From CBDFGE01 sp965247055 (lineage in GTDB: Bacteria; Chloroflexota; Dehalococcoidia; Lucifugimonadales; JAGWBF01): 64,000 bases of DNA. Within the stretch, counting starts at the first letter, position 1. Every line of letters begins with the position of its first letter. Shown piece by piece: positions 63,197-64,000 of the stretch. Under the pieces are notes generated by a model. It was not told the DNA's origin. It saw only the letters and a list, made by a program, of their open reading frames with translations, and ran no database searches. The DNA is taken from positions 265,445 to 329,444 of the forward strand of contig CBDFGE010000003.1 of the NCBI GenBank assembly GCA_965247055.1, given 5' to 3'. Made by a program: the position numbers and the translations under genes.

Positions 63197-64000
63197 ACGG
63201 TCACCTCGCTTTCCATTGCCAACTTATCGGGGTCGTAGAGTCCTTCGGCAATGCCGTCTGTCAACAGGTCGCCCTCGTCTATACGCTCTTCATCGTCGGC
63301 TTCGTCCGGCAGCAGCGCCGCCGCCTCGCGCACGTCGAGCTTGCCAGTCACCACGTCGGCGATGAGGCGAGTGCGGTACTCCAGGAGCAGTTCGATCTGG
63401 CGTCGGGTGCGGGCGATGGCGCCGTCAATGTTTGCAGTGGCGCTATCGAGGTGTTCGACGATAGCGGCTTGCTCATGGAGGGGTGGGAGTGCGACTTTTC
63501 TAGAGCCAATACGATCCACATTGAGATTCCCCTGCGTATTCACAGGTGCTTCGCGCAGGAATTCGCTCTTCATTGCTCGAAACAAATAATACAGGTGGTC
63601 ACGGTACATATTCTTGCCAGGAACAAACCCTGCCACGCTGTCGGGAAAACAGGCATCAAAGTTGAGAACTGCTACATCACCTATGTTGGCAGCGATGGTC
63701 ATTACGAGCATCCCTCTTGGAAACATGGCACTTACAGACAGACCCTTTTCGTTCAAGGTCTGTCTGTATTCTGTGATCATCTTGCTAGCACCTGCTACGT
63801 CGCCTGTTTGTATGAATGGATACGGTCCGTCGTACAGTGATGGATCATTCCGTGGCCGGTGCGTGAACTTGCCTCTGCGGATTCCCGATATCTGTCCCAG
63901 CCGACGCACCTCCCAATGCTCCGGCACGTCGCCGATCCACTCGACTCCGGAGGGCTTGAGGCGGACGCTGGGGTCGAGGCCGCGGGTGACGGCTTGGTTG
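63193..64000 (-). CDS. hsdS: Type I restriction enzyme specificity subunit, 5' partial
   Basis: The frame is open to the window edge. Readable on the minus strand: GLDPSVRLKPSGVEWIGDVP then EHWEVRRLGQISGI, the typical lead-in to a target-recognition domain; the rest includes one TRD, LPPLHEQAAIVEHLDSATANI (central/terminal conserved helix, cut: PPLHEQAAIVEHLD) and RQIELLLEYRTRLIADVVTGKLD. HsdM is expected further right, outside the window. HsdS chooses the DNA site. Confidence 0.92.
   Translation of the reverse strand, partial: NQAVTRGLDPSVRLKPSGVEWIGDVPEHWEVRRLGQISGIRRGKFTHRPRNDPSLYDGPYPFIQTGDVAGASKMITEYRQTLNEKGLSVSAMFPRGMLVMTIAANIGDVAVLNFDACFPDSVAGFVPGKNMYRDHLYYLFRAMKSEFLREAPVNTQGNLNVDRIGSRKVALPPLHEQAAIVEHLDSATANIDGAIARTRRQIELLLEYRTRLIADVVTGKLDVREAAALLPDEADDEERIDEGDLLTDGIAEGLYDPDKLAMESEVTV

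Overview
The window is GC-rich, densely coded bacterial DNA. Gene content (luciferase-like flavin oxidoreductase, MelB-type transporter, YtcJ-type amidohydrolase, exported dockerin and Hcp-domain proteins, replication-relaxation protein) and the many non-ATG starts suggest a Chloroflexota bacterium, perhaps of the Dehalococcoidia/SAR202 type. That placement is an inference from gene content, not a phylogenetic result.

Positions 1-47,600 are mostly chromosomal backbone. 1-8.4 kb: a flavin oxidoreductase, lgt with an unusual insert, ispE-rsmA, an unlisted SRP RNA gene, galU, a DinB protein, and a redox group (VioB-type ferritin-like protein, cyclic-nucleotide-binding protein, double-CDGSH protein). 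8.4-12.7 kb is wreckage: an IS256-family element lies inside an alpha-glucan phosphorylase remnant, and an IS3-family element separates that remnant from a gdhA lacking its 5' part. 12.9-22.8 kb: MelB-like transporter, ychF, ABC-F, RNase D, a small SEC-C protein, a dockerin protein and a broken beta-propeller/Hcp exported protein. 23.1-25.8 kb: a second IS3 copy separates a response-regulator stub from a truncated, diverged IS256 copy. 25.8-47.2 kb: an ABC exporter operon, EVE protein, Ni/Co-type transporter, a tyrA-aroA-gmk-lipA cluster, metG, rsmI, radC and assorted enzymes.

From tRNA-Lys(TTT) at 47,628 rightward the DNA looks like an integrated mobile element that runs out of the window. 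A large serine recombinase reads into the tRNA gene, so its last residues are antisense tRNA sequence. A ribbon-helix-helix gene is coupled upstream of it. Next comes a replication-relaxation gene broken into three pieces by an IS407-type element and by an IS256 copy that itself carries an IS3 copy. Exact removal of these elements with one target duplication each restores a 671-residue reading frame.

The end of the window is a defence island of lower apparent GC. On the minus strand hsdS, DUF433, DUF5615, hsdR, a C5 cytosine methyltransferase and a GHKL (MORC/MutL-like) ATPase with an apparent C-terminal PD-(D/E)xK motif follow one another with 4-nt overlaps or gaps of 1-3 nt. A Vsr endonuclease gene meets them tail to tail with a 3-nt overlap. 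This reads as one composite transcript joining a type I restriction system, a toxin-antitoxin-like pair and a methyltransferase/ATPase/Vsr module. It is the most interesting system in the window.
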